Below, one piece after another: positions 6,605 to 13,397 of a stretch of DNA of 17,334 nucleotides (the stretch's first letter is position 1; the number at the start of each line of letters is the position of its first letter). Source of the DNA: Defluviitaleaceae bacterium. Lineage in GTDB: Bacteria > Bacillota_A > Clostridia > Lachnospirales > WQUN01. Location: contig WREB01000004.1 of assembly GCA_009779525.1 (NCBI GenBank), positions 1-17,334 of the forward strand. Reading direction: 5' to 3'. A program made the translations under genes and the position numbers. The notes beneath the pieces were generated by a model, which was not told where the DNA came from, made no database searches, and was given only the letters and a program-made list of their open reading frames with translations.

Positions 6605-8631
6605 CGCCCGCTTCGGGCAAATACGCCCGCGTTTGCGTGGATTCGGCGAGCGAAAAGATTGACAGGCTCTTCACATACGCGATACCGGAGTGCCTATGCG
6701 ATTCGATCGGACCGGGACGCAGGGTTAAAGTGCCGTTCGGGCTGGGAGAAAAACTAAGAAACGCCGTCGTTTTCGCGCTGGACGACGAACCCGGCTTCGC
6801 GCTTGAATTGATCAAGGAAATCGCGGGCTTGGTTGACGATTATCCCGTTTTAAATAAAGAAACGCTTGAGCTAGCCGCCTGGATGGGTGAAAAGTATTTT
6901 ACGCCGCTCGCGCTCTGCGTGCGGACGATGCTGCCCGCGGGATTAGGCAAGGGCGGCAAGAAGCGCTCGCGCAAGGCTTCGCCCGCCGCGGAAATTAAGC
7001 CAGCCGGGCAGCCCGAGCTGACGGACGAACAGAGCCGCGCCATCAAAAAGATTGAGTCGATATCAAAAAGGAAGGATCCTCCGCCCGTCTTGCTGCACGG
7101 CGTGACCGGAAGCGGCAAGACGGAGGTTTACATAAGGTTCATATCCGGCGTGGTCGAATCCGGGAAACAGGCGATCGTCCTGGTTCCCGAAATCGCGCTT
7201 ACGCCGCAGACGGTGGACTTTTTTTCGGCGAGGTTCGGGGACAAGGTCGCCGTGACGCACAGCCGCCTCTCGGAAGGGGAGCGGTTCGCGATATGGAAGA
7301 AGGCGAAGGACGGCGAAATCGGCATCGTGATCGGTCCAAGGTCCGCGGTCTTCGCGCCGTTCGAAAAACTCGGGGCGATAATAATCGACGAGGAGCACGA
7401 GCACACCTACCATTCCGAGATTTCGCCGAAATACGACGCGCGCGAAGTCGCGAAAAAACGCGCGGAGCTGACCGGGGCGCTCGTGCTGCTCGGCTCAGCC
7501 ACTCCGAGCCTCGAAAGCTACCACTTAGCCGGCGCGGGCTACGAGCTGATAAAGCTTAAGAACCGCGTGAACGGGATGTTCCCGGAGGTCTGCGTCGTCG
7601 ATATGCGCACTGAGCTTATCGAGGGCAACCCTTCGATATTCAGCAGGCCCTTCGCCGGCGCGCTTGGCGCAACGCTTGAGCGCGGCAAACAGGCTATGAT
7701 ATTTTTAAACAGGCGGGGCCATTCGACGTACGTTTCGTGCCGTATATGCGGCGACGCGCTTAAATGCGACCGCTGCGACGTCTGCTACACTTGGCACGCG
7801 GCTGGCGATAGGCTCGTCTGCCATTACTGCCAGAAAAGCGTCGCCTGCCCGAAAATTTGCCCGGCTTGCGGGTCGGAGTACCTAAAATATTTCGGGATCG
7901 GGACGCAGCGCGTCGAGGAGGAAGTCAACCGCCTCTGGCCCGAGGTTAAATGCCTGAGGATGGACTTCGACACCACGCGCGTCAAGGACGGCCACGGGAA
8001 GATACTCGCGGCGTTCGGACGCGGCGAGGCGCAGGTTTTGATCGGGACGCAGATGATCGCTAAGGGTTTGGATTTTCCGGAAGTCGTGCTTGTCGGGGTG
8101 GTCGCCGCCGACGTCTCGCTTTATTCTGGCGACTTCCGTTCGGGCGAACACACCTTCCAGCTGCTTGCGCAGGTTTCCGGAAGGGCGGGAAGGGCCGCGC
8201 AGCCCGGCCGAGTCTACATACAGACCTACAATCCGGAGCACTACGCGATCAACTACGCGCAAAGCGGCGACTACGAGGCGTTTTACGAAAACGAGATCAC
8301 GATAAGGAAGACGCTCAACTATCCGCCCTTCACGCACGTGTTTTCGATACTTTTTACCGGCCCCGACGAAAGGGCGGTCATCGGTTCGCTCCACACGCTC
8401 GCTGCGATCATGCGCTATTGCAACAAGAAGGGCATGTTCGAGACGCTGGGCCCATCGCCGGCGAACGTTTCCAAGATTAAGGAGCAGTACCGCTGGAAAC
8501 TCCTCGTCAAGGGCGAGGACGAAAATCTGCTTAAAAAATTCGCGCTTTACTGCGTAAATAAACTCCGGGAAAACGAAGCTGTGTCCGGCATCACGGCGCG
8601 CTTGGCTCTTGATCCGGCGAACATGGAGTGA
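6601..8631 (+). CDS. priA: Primosomal protein N' (replication restart helicase PriA)
   Basis: A 3'-5' DNA helicase that recognises stalled forks and reloads the replisome. Order of parts: N-terminal fork-binding domain (1-110), Walker A GVTGSGKT (167-174), Walker B DEEH (263-266), GSATPS motif (299-304), a zinc-binding insertion with paired cysteines C380/C383, C389/C392, C407/C410 and C420/C423, then GIGTQRVEEE and the C-terminal helicase motifs LIGTQMIAKGLDFP and QVSGRAGRA. At 676 residues it is slightly short for the family (about 730-800), mostly in the linker before Walker A. A further cysteine (C395) sits between the second pair and the third. Its ATG overlaps the rpoZ stop by four bases. 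In many Bacillota coaBC lies between rpoZ and priA; it is absent here. Confidence 0.96.
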   Translation: MTPASGKYARVCVDSASEKIDRLFTYAIPECLCDSIGPGRRVKVPFGLGEKLRNAVVFALDDEPGFALELIKEIAGLVDDYPVLNKETLELAAWMGEKYFTPLALCVRTMLPAGLGKGGKKRSRKASPAAEIKPAGQPELTDEQSRAIKKIESISKRKDPPPVLLHGVTGSGKTEVYIRFISGVVESGKQAIVLVPEIALTPQTVDFFSARFGDKVAVTHSRLSEGERFAIWKKAKDGEIGIVIGPRSAVFAPFEKLGAIIIDEEHEHTYHSEISPKYDAREVAKKRAELTGALVLLGSATPSLESYHLAGAGYELIKLKNRVNGMFPEVCVVDMRTELIEGNPSIFSRPFAGALGATLERGKQAMIFLNRRGHSTYVSCRICGDALKCDRCDVCYTWHAAGDRLVCHYCQKSVACPKICPACGSEYLKYFGIGTQRVEEEVNRLWPEVKCLRMDFDTTRVKDGHGKILAAFGRGEAQVLIGTQMIAKGLDFPEVVLVGVVAADVSLYSGDFRSGEHTFQLLAQVSGRAGRAAQPGRVYIQTYNPEHYAINYAQSGDYEAFYENEITIRKTLNYPPFTHVFSILFTGPDERAVIGSLHTLAAIMRYCNKKGMFETLGPSPANVSKIKEQYRWKLLVKGEDENLLKKFALYCVNKLRENEAVSGITARLALDPANME

Positions 8632-8636
8632 CGCCG

Positions 8637-9113
8637 ATGGCGCTAAGGTCGATCAGGACGTACGGCGACGAAATCCTCCGCAAGAAGGCGAAGGACGTAA
8701 AAAAAATAAACGAAGGGACGTTCAAGCTGCTCGACGATATGCTCGACACGCTCCGCGACAGGAACGGTCTGGGTCTTGCCGCCCCGCAGGTCGGCGTGCT
8801 TAGGCGCATCGCGATAATCGAAATGGAAGAAAATCTGTACGAAATGATAAACCCGAAGATAGTCTCGGAGTACGGAGAGCAAAGACGGAACGAGGCGTGC
8901 CTTTCCGTTCCGGGAAAATGCGGCGACTTAGAGCGGCCCGCGCACGTCAAGGTGGAGGCGCTTGACCGAAACGGCGTGATGTACACCTTAGAGGGCGACG
9001 ATTTGCTTGCCGCCGCGATCTGCCACGAGCTTGACCATTTGGACGGGGTATTGTTTTTAGACCGCGCCGACAATATCCGCGACAACGACGCCGCAACCGT
9101 TGAAACCGATTAG
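8637..9113 (+). CDS. def: Peptide deformylase
   Basis: A metal-dependent enzyme that removes the formyl group from the N terminus of new proteins. Motif 1 is GLGLAAPQVG, motif 2 is EACLSVPG (metal-binding cysteine), and motif 3 is HELDH (two metal-binding histidines and the catalytic glutamate). Motif 2 is normally EGCLS; here the glycine is alanine (GAG GCG TGC). Start ATG 8637 gives the usual MALRSIRTYGDEILR opening with GGAG eight bases upstream; an alternative GTG at 8628 would overlap the priA stop. The 158 residues fit the family. It is paired with fmt nine bases downstream, and the two act at opposite ends of the same formylation cycle. Confidence 0.96.
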   Translation: MALRSIRTYGDEILRKKAKDVKKINEGTFKLLDDMLDTLRDRNGLGLAAPQVGVLRRIAIIEMEENLYEMINPKIVSEYGEQRRNEACLSVPGKCGDLERPAHVKVEALDRNGVMYTLEGDDLLAAAICHELDHLDGVLFLDRADNIRDNDAATVETD

Positions 9114-9122
9114 CGCCATATC

Positions 9123-10061
9123 ATGAAGATCGTCTTTTTCGGCACGCCCGAATTCGCAAGCGTCGTGCTCGAGTCACTTCTTTCAAAGCACGACGTGCTT
9201 GCCGCCGTCACCCAGCCCGACCGCCCGAGCGGAAGGGGAAACAAGTTAAAGAGCCCGCCCGTCAAAGAATTTGCCAAAAAAAATAAAATTCCTTTTTATC
9301 AGCCCGAAACCCTCCGCGGCAAAAAAATCCAAGACATGATAATCTCGCTTCGCGCGGACGCATATGTCGTCGCGGCGTACGGCTTGATGCTGCCAAGGCG
9401 CCTGTTTTCGGCGCCTAAGTTTGGAACGCTTAATCCGCACGCGTCGCTTCTGCCAAAGTTCCGCGGCGCCTCGCCGATACAAGCCGCGATAAAGTACGGC
9501 GATACCGAAACCGGCATTTCCGTGATACAAATAGCCAAGGCGATGGACGCCGGCGACATCATTTTTCAAAAAAAAATTGCAATCGGCAGAAACGAGCGCT
9601 TCGAAAGCCTTCAAGGCAGGCTCGCCTTGCTCGGCGGCGAATGCGCGCTTTCCGCGCTTGAGGCGGTCGAAAACGGAACCGCCGTATTTACGAAGCAGGA
9701 CGATTCGACCGCGACGTTCGCCCCCGCCATTAAAAAGGAAGACGGGCATATCGACTTTGCGGCCGGGTCGGATTTGATCATAAACATGGCGCGCGCATAC
9801 GACCCCTGGCCCGCGCCGCACGCCTACTTAAACGGCGAACCGATAAGGTTTTGGGAATTCGAACGAATCGAGCTCGACGCAAGCGACGCAAGCAGATCGC
9901 CCGGAACGATCCTTTGCGCCGACGTTAAGAAGGGGCTTGCGATAAAAACTGGCGACGGCGCGCTTAAGGCCGTTTCGATGCAGCCTTCCGGCGGCAGGCG
10001 GATGAGCCCGGAGGATTATCTGCGCGGGCATAAGGTTGAGGCGGGGTTAGTATTTAATTGA
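9123..10061 (+). CDS. fmt: Methionyl-tRNA formyltransferase
   Basis: Transfers a formyl group from 10-formyltetrahydrofolate to initiator Met-tRNA so that translation can begin. The N-terminal formyltransferase domain has the catalytic triad N104, H106 and D142, within NPHASLLPKFRGASPI and MDAGDI; the family start MKIVFFGTPEFA and QPDRPSGRG are plain. The C-terminal tRNA-binding domain (about 205-312) is recognisable by ARAYDPWPAPHAYL. At 312 residues the length is normal. No clear ribosome site precedes the ATG, so translation may rely on coupling to def nine bases upstream. It is the last gene of the operon here. In many relatives rsmB, rlmN, a PP2C phosphatase and a Ser/Thr kinase follow; here two hairpin terminators follow instead. 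Confidence 0.97.
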   Translation: MKIVFFGTPEFASVVLESLLSKHDVLAAVTQPDRPSGRGNKLKSPPVKEFAKKNKIPFYQPETLRGKKIQDMIISLRADAYVVAAYGLMLPRRLFSAPKFGTLNPHASLLPKFRGASPIQAAIKYGDTETGISVIQIAKAMDAGDIIFQKKIAIGRNERFESLQGRLALLGGECALSALEAVENGTAVFTKQDDSTATFAPAIKKEDGHIDFAAGSDLIINMARAYDPWPAPHAYLNGEPIRFWEFERIELDASDASRSPGTILCADVKKGLAIKTGDGALKAVSMQPSGGRRMSPEDYLRGHKVEAGLVFN

Positions 10062-10065
10062 TCGA

Positions 10066-10089
10066 CGGCGAGCTTGAGCCGCCTTTTTT
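10066..10089 (+). terminator. First hairpin terminator after fmt
   Basis: CGGC (10066-10069) pairs with GCCG (10078-10081) around an eight-base loop. Two C and six T follow (10084-10089), starting only a few bases after the fmt stop. The stem is short, so it is probably weak or acts together with the next hairpin. Confidence 0.4.
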
Positions 10090-10137
10090 AAACGCGTGAT
10101 GAATTGGAATCGCTGAAGCTCGAAAAAGTTTAACCGC

Positions 10138-10172
10138 AAAACGGGGGCCGCGCCATGCGCGGCTCCCGTTTT
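10138..10172 (+). terminator. Strong rho-independent terminator of the fmt operon
   Basis: AAAACGGGGGCCGCGC (10138-10153) pairs with GCGCGGCTCCCGTTTT (10157-10172): 16 base pairs with one G-T wobble and a three-base loop. The A4/T4 ends make it able to work in both directions, although only the plus-strand operon needs it. It separates the housekeeping operon from the regulatory GGDEF gene. Confidence 0.88.
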
Positions 10173-10241
10173 ATGTCGCCGATGGTTCCGGCGTTTGATT
10201 ACCGGCGGATATTTGGGCGAAAAAAAATATACGATATACTA

Positions 10242-10270
10242 TTGACATAATATTATCGTGATAATACAAT
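10242..10270 (+). promoter_or_regulatory. Strong sigma-A promoter with embedded operator-like palindrome
   Basis: TTGACA (10242-10247) and TACAAT (10265-10270) are exactly 17 bases apart, a near-consensus promoter. Inside it lies the inverted repeat TATTATC-gt-GATAATA (10251-10266), seven-base perfect arms reaching into the -10 box. A protein bound there would block RNA polymerase. The transcript would start near 10277, leaving about 70 bases of leader, which includes another small inverted repeat CAAAT-gtat-ATTTG. An AGGAGG ribosome site (10336-10341) precedes the ATG at 10347. Promoter strength and the repeat are seen directly; repression is inferred. Confidence 0.8.
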
Positions 10271-10346
10271 CGCAAATACATCGAAACAAATAACACGCGC
10301 GCAAATGTATATTTGAGTACACGCGGCGCGGGCACAGGAGGCAGGC

Positions 10347-11048
10347 ATGTCTAACGAAAACAGATCGATCGACCCGCTTACGAACCTTTACGCGTACGAG
10401 CGGTTCGAAAGGGACTTCGGGCATTTGATGGCAAAGGCGGACAGGATCGAGGGGGAACTCGCGCTTTGCCTGCTTGACATCGATAATTTCCTGCGCATCA
10501 ACGAGGAATACGGGCACGACGCGGGCGACGAGGTGCTCCGCCGGATCGCCGCCCACTTAAAGCGGAACATGAAAAACATCGACGAGGACGCCGCCTACTT
10601 GTACAGGTATTCGGGGGACGCGTTCGCGGCTCTTTTACCCGGTATCGAAAAGGAAAGAGCGCTCTTCATAATGGAGAAGCTGCGCGAAACGCTTGAAGTC
10701 GGCGAGATAACGGATAAAAACGGACGCCTCGCCTTGGTAAAGGCGACGGTCAGCGTAGGGATCGCGGCGTACCGCGACGACGGTTGCAACTTGGTCGAGC
10801 TTGTGAGGAAGGCGGACGGCGCGCTCTACCGCGCGAAGATTTCCGGGCGCAACAAAGTCAGCCTCGCGCGCGAGGAAAAAATGATCACGAAGACTTCGCA
10901 TTACACGGTCGAGCAGTTGAAGCGGCTGACGGAGCTTTCGCAGAAGCAGAGCGTCGGCGAGGCGGTGCTTTTGCGCGAGGCGCTCGACGACCTGATGAAA
11001 AAGTACGACGTGAGGATCAACAGGCCGTTAGAGGAACGCGTGGGCTAA
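10347..11048 (+). CDS. Degenerate GGDEF protein with C-terminal ribbon-helix-helix domain
   Basis: The GGDEF domain covers residues 8-175. It opens with DPLTNLYAYERF and keeps DIDNF (44-48), the guanine-contact residues N52 and D61 (INEEYGHDAGD) and the late YRAKISGRN motif. The signature itself is SGDAF (89-93). The fourth position, normally glutamate and important for metal binding and catalysis, is alanine, so cyclase activity is doubtful. No RxxD inhibitory site precedes it. Residues about 180-222, KTSHYTVEQLKRLTELSQKQSVGEAVLLREALDD in outline, match a ribbon-helix-helix DNA-binding fold (beta strand, helix, turn, LIREAL-like helix). No sensor or membrane part exists. The combination suggests a nucleotide-sensing transcription factor; the palindrome in its own promoter fits autoregulation. 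The binding ligand is unknown. Confidence 0.85.
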   Translation: MSNENRSIDPLTNLYAYERFERDFGHLMAKADRIEGELALCLLDIDNFLRINEEYGHDAGDEVLRRIAAHLKRNMKNIDEDAAYLYRYSGDAFAALLPGIEKERALFIMEKLRETLEVGEITDKNGRLALVKATVSVGIAAYRDDGCNLVELVRKADGALYRAKISGRNKVSLAREEKMITKTSHYTVEQLKRLTELSQKQSVGEAVLLREALDDLMKKYDVRINRPLEERVG

Positions 11049-11999
11049 ATAGACGGCTGCGGTCATCGTAAGCGCGGAAAGAAGCGTCGATATCGTGACC
11101 GCCTGCACCGCGAAATCGACGTCACCGCCGCATTCGACCGAAAGCAGCGCGGTGTTTACGGCGGTCGGCGTAGCGGCGGAAATGAAGAACGCCTTGGCGG
11201 CCACGCCCTCCAGCTTAAATATTTTTATCAGGGCGAAGGCGAGCGCGGGGCCGCCGACGAGCCGAAACAGCGCGGCTATGTAGGGCGTGGCTTTCTTTAG
11301 GTCAAGCCTCGATTTCGCGAGCTGCACGCCGAGCGTAGAAAGCGCGACGCCGACGAGGCCGTTCCGCAGGTACGAAAGCGACGGCCAAAACGGCGTCGAA
11401 GAAAAGTCGAACGGCAAAAACTTAAATAGTATCGCGCATGCGATCGCATAGGGGACGGGCATCTTCAGCACGCGGACGACGCCCGTCTTTACGTTGATTC
11501 CCTCGCCGCCGCTGTTTATGAAACCGAGCGTGTTGGTCGAAAAGTTTTGCACGAGCAGCACCATCACCTGCACCGCAAGCGCCGCCTCGAGAAACGGCGC
11601 CGAAGCGCCGTCGGCGAAGGGCGCGTTTGTGAAAACCAGCGTGACAAGCGAAATCCCGATGTTCCCCGAATTATAGAACATCAGCGAATTTTCGAAAGCC
11701 TTCCCGGTTTTTTTCGGGAGCTTCAAAAGCCTGGCAAGCAAAAAACCCGCCGCGTAGTTGAGCGGGAGCATCAGCACCGCAAGCACCAGTATCTTCGCGA
11801 GGTCCACCGTGATGTCCACGGTAAATATGTTGACGAACGAAAACGCCGGGACGAAAAGATAAAAATTAAGCTTTGTCAAAGCGTTTATGTCCAAATTAAA
11901 CTTTTTGTCGAGCGCGAACCCGAGCGAGACGAGAATGAATATGGGCAGGATGCTGTTCGTCAGTATCCCGAAAAAAATGTTGAAATCCATGAAAATCAT
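11028..11999 (-). CDS. AEC-family transporter (auxin efflux carrier-like permease)
   Basis: A polytopic membrane protein of the PF03547 family, whose bacterial members move small organic acids or similar compounds; the substrate here is unknown. About ten hydrophobic helices are spread through the protein: ILPIFILVSLGFAL at the start, ILVLAVLMLPLNYAAGFLLARLL, an AALAVQVMVLLVQN stretch, and the closing AVTISTLLSALTMTAAVYL. ALSTLGVQLAK and FISAATPTAVNTALLS near the C-terminal half are typical of the family. Three in-frame ATGs compete: 12026, 11999 and 11990; none has a ribosome site. I chose 11999 because MIFMDFNIFFGIL fits the family start. Its 3' end overlaps the GGDEF gene by 21 bases, tail to tail, and it diverges from rhaA. 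Confidence 0.87.
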   Translation of the reverse strand: MIFMDFNIFFGILTNSILPIFILVSLGFALDKKFNLDINALTKLNFYLFVPAFSFVNIFTVDITVDLAKILVLAVLMLPLNYAAGFLLARLLKLPKKTGKAFENSLMFYNSGNIGISLVTLVFTNAPFADGASAPFLEAALAVQVMVLLVQNFSTNTLGFINSGGEGINVKTGVVRVLKMPVPYAIACAILFKFLPFDFSSTPFWPSLSYLRNGLVGVALSTLGVQLAKSRLDLKKATPYIAALFRLVGGPALAFALIKIFKLEGVAAKAFFISAATPTAVNTALLSVECGGDVDFAVQAVTISTLLSALTMTAAVYLAHAFL

Positions 12000-12008
12000 A
12001 TTATCACG
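11999..12008 (+). promoter_or_regulatory. Partial copy of the GGDEF operator at the permease start
   Basis: TATTATCACG here is identical over ten bases to the reverse complement of the palindrome in the GGDEF promoter (10251-10266). Only one arm plus the centre is kept; the second arm does not match. Read on the minus strand it gives GATAAT, a possible -10 box for the permease, but no -35 box fits. It lies directly before the chosen permease start. Given the AT-rich nature of the motif, chance is possible. Confidence 0.3.
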
Positions 12009-12091
12009 TATGCGGTAAGCCCGCATTATGATATGCTTGGGCGCAGGAGCGCGTTAACCGCGCTTGCGCGATAAACGCACGGGAGGCCTTT

Positions 12092-13339
12092 ATGGGCGAC
12101 AGATTCGAATACGCTTTGAAATTCTACGATAGCATTGGCGTCGACGCCGCCGAAGCGATCGGTAAGTTAAAAAAGTTCAAGCTATCGATCCACTGCTGGC
12201 AGGGGGACGACGTAAACGGCTTCGAAGACAAGGACGGGGGAGTCGGCGGGGGCCTTGCCGTGACCGGAAACTACCCGGGCCGCGCGAGGAACATCGGCGA
12301 GCTCATGGCCGACATTGATTTCGCGCTTTCGCTAATTCCGGGGCGCCACAGGCTCAACCTGCACGCGATGTACCCTTCGTCGGGTAAAGCCGGGCGCGAT
12401 AAGCTGCTTCCCGAGCATTTCGGCAAATGGCTGAAGTTCGCCGCGGACCGCGGCTTGGGCCTTGATTTTAACCCGACGCTTTTCGCGCACGAAAAGGCCG
12501 CGGGGGGGTTCACGCTTTCCGACCCAAACGAAGCAAACCGCAGATATTGGATCGACCACTGCAAGGCGACGCGTAAAATAGCGGCGCATTTCGGCGAGGC
12601 GTTAAAAACGCCGTGCCTGCACAACATATGGATACCCGACGGCTACAAGGACGCGCCGGCGGACAAGCTCGGCCCGCGCAGGCGCCTTAAGGAAGCGCTC
12701 GACGAAATTTATTCGGTAAAATACGACCCCTCGCATATCGTCGACTGCGTGGAGTCGAAACTTTTCGGAATAGGGCTCGAATCGTACACGGTCGGCTCGC
12801 ACGAGTTTTACATGAACTACGCGGCGAAAACGGGCGTGCTCTGCCTGTTCGACTGCGGGCACTTCCATCCGACCGAAACCGTTTCGGACAAGGTTTCCTC
12901 GATGCTTTTGTTCAACGAAAAAATCGCTCTTCACGTGTCGCGCGGGGTCAGGTGGGACAGCGACCACGCGGTGGTCCTGGACGACGAGCTGCGAGCGCTC
13001 ATGTACGAAATAGTATCGTGCGGGGCGCTCGAACGCACGCTCATCGGGCTCGACTTCTTCGACGCGACGATAAACCGCGTCGCCGCGTGGGTGCTGAGCG
13101 CCCGAAGCGTGCAGAAGGCGGTCCTTCACGCGCTCCTTACCCCGATGAAAAAAATGGCCGTGCTGCAGGACGCGGGGGATTTTACCGGAATACTCGCGCT
13201 TCGCGACGCGCTTAACGCGGCCCCGTTCGGCGACGTATGGGACGCGTTTTGCTCTGATGAAAAAAAGCCGTCCGGGGACGGCTGGCATAAGCTTGTCAAG
13301 GAGTATGAGGAAACGGAGCTCGCAAGGCGCGGCGCTTAA
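12092..13339 (+). CDS. rhaA: L-rhamnose isomerase
   Basis: Converts L-rhamnose to L-rhamnulose, the first step of rhamnose breakdown, in the cytoplasm with two divalent metals. The sequence follows E. coli RhaA closely: IHCWQGDDVNGFE, TGNYPGRARN, RLNLHAMYPSS, HNIWIPDG, ESKLFGIGLESYTVGSHEFYM in outline. The metal-binding residues fall at E221, D254, H281, D289, D291 and D321, each exactly 13 below the E. coli numbering. At 415 residues the length is normal. GGGAGG lies five bases before the ATG. No rhaB, rhaD or rhamnose regulator is visible nearby, so the rest of the pathway must be elsewhere. I found no convincing promoter in the 92 bases before it. The sugar link matches the GH127 fragment at the right end. 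Confidence 0.96.
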   Translation: MGDRFEYALKFYDSIGVDAAEAIGKLKKFKLSIHCWQGDDVNGFEDKDGGVGGGLAVTGNYPGRARNIGELMADIDFALSLIPGRHRLNLHAMYPSSGKAGRDKLLPEHFGKWLKFAADRGLGLDFNPTLFAHEKAAGGFTLSDPNEANRRYWIDHCKATRKIAAHFGEALKTPCLHNIWIPDGYKDAPADKLGPRRRLKEALDEIYSVKYDPSHIVDCVESKLFGIGLESYTVGSHEFYMNYAAKTGVLCLFDCGHFHPTETVSDKVSSMLLFNEKIALHVSRGVRWDSDHAVVLDDELRALMYEIVSCGALERTLIGLDFFDATINRVAAWVLSARSVQKAVLHALLTPMKKMAVLQDAGDFTGILALRDALNAAPFGDVWDAFCSDEKKPSGDGWHKLVKEYEETELARRGA

Positions 13340-13340
13340 A

Positions 13341-13396
13341 TTCCGACGGAGTTTGGTCTTTGATATTTAGTTCCGCCGGAAGTATGTTCCGCCGGA
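13341..13396 (+). repeat. Three short TTCCGnCGGA repeats between convergent genes
   Basis: TTCCGACGGA (13341-13350), TTCCGCCGGA (13371-13380) and TTCCGCCGGA (13387-13396) lie between the rhaA stop and the stop of the opposing HDOD gene. Each unit is nearly palindromic. The outer copies, with CTTAA (13335-13339) and TTAAG (13397-13401), can pair into one interrupted stem, so this may be a shared 3' hairpin or weak bidirectional terminator. No T run is present. Confidence 0.5.
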
Positions 13397-13397
13397 G

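Noticed and set aside
8628..8636. GTG 8628 as the def start
   Set aside because: It overlaps the priA stop neatly, but GGAG at 8625-8628 would then be at the codon itself; ATG 8637 has proper spacing and the family's usual start.
7882..9821. Minus-strand open frames of 160-190 codons opposite priA, def and fmt
   Set aside because: They overlap unmistakable housekeeping genes and show the Arg/Leu/Val-rich composition of antisense frames.
10176..10220. Hairpin CGCCG-atggttc-CGGCG with repeated CCGGCG as a riboswitch
   Set aside because: It lies upstream of the mapped promoter, so it would not be in the GGDEF message, and it matches no riboswitch core I know.
12050..12072. CGCGC-tt-GCGCG and GCGCG-TTAAC-CGCGC as a rhaA operator
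   Set aside because: Short CG repeats are common in this GC-rich sequence, no promoter lines up with them, and no known rhamnose regulator site matches.
13341..13396. The TTCCGnCGGA copies as a CRISPR array or replication iterons
   Set aside because: Only three 10-base units with unequal spacing, no cas genes, no leader and no replication gene nearby.
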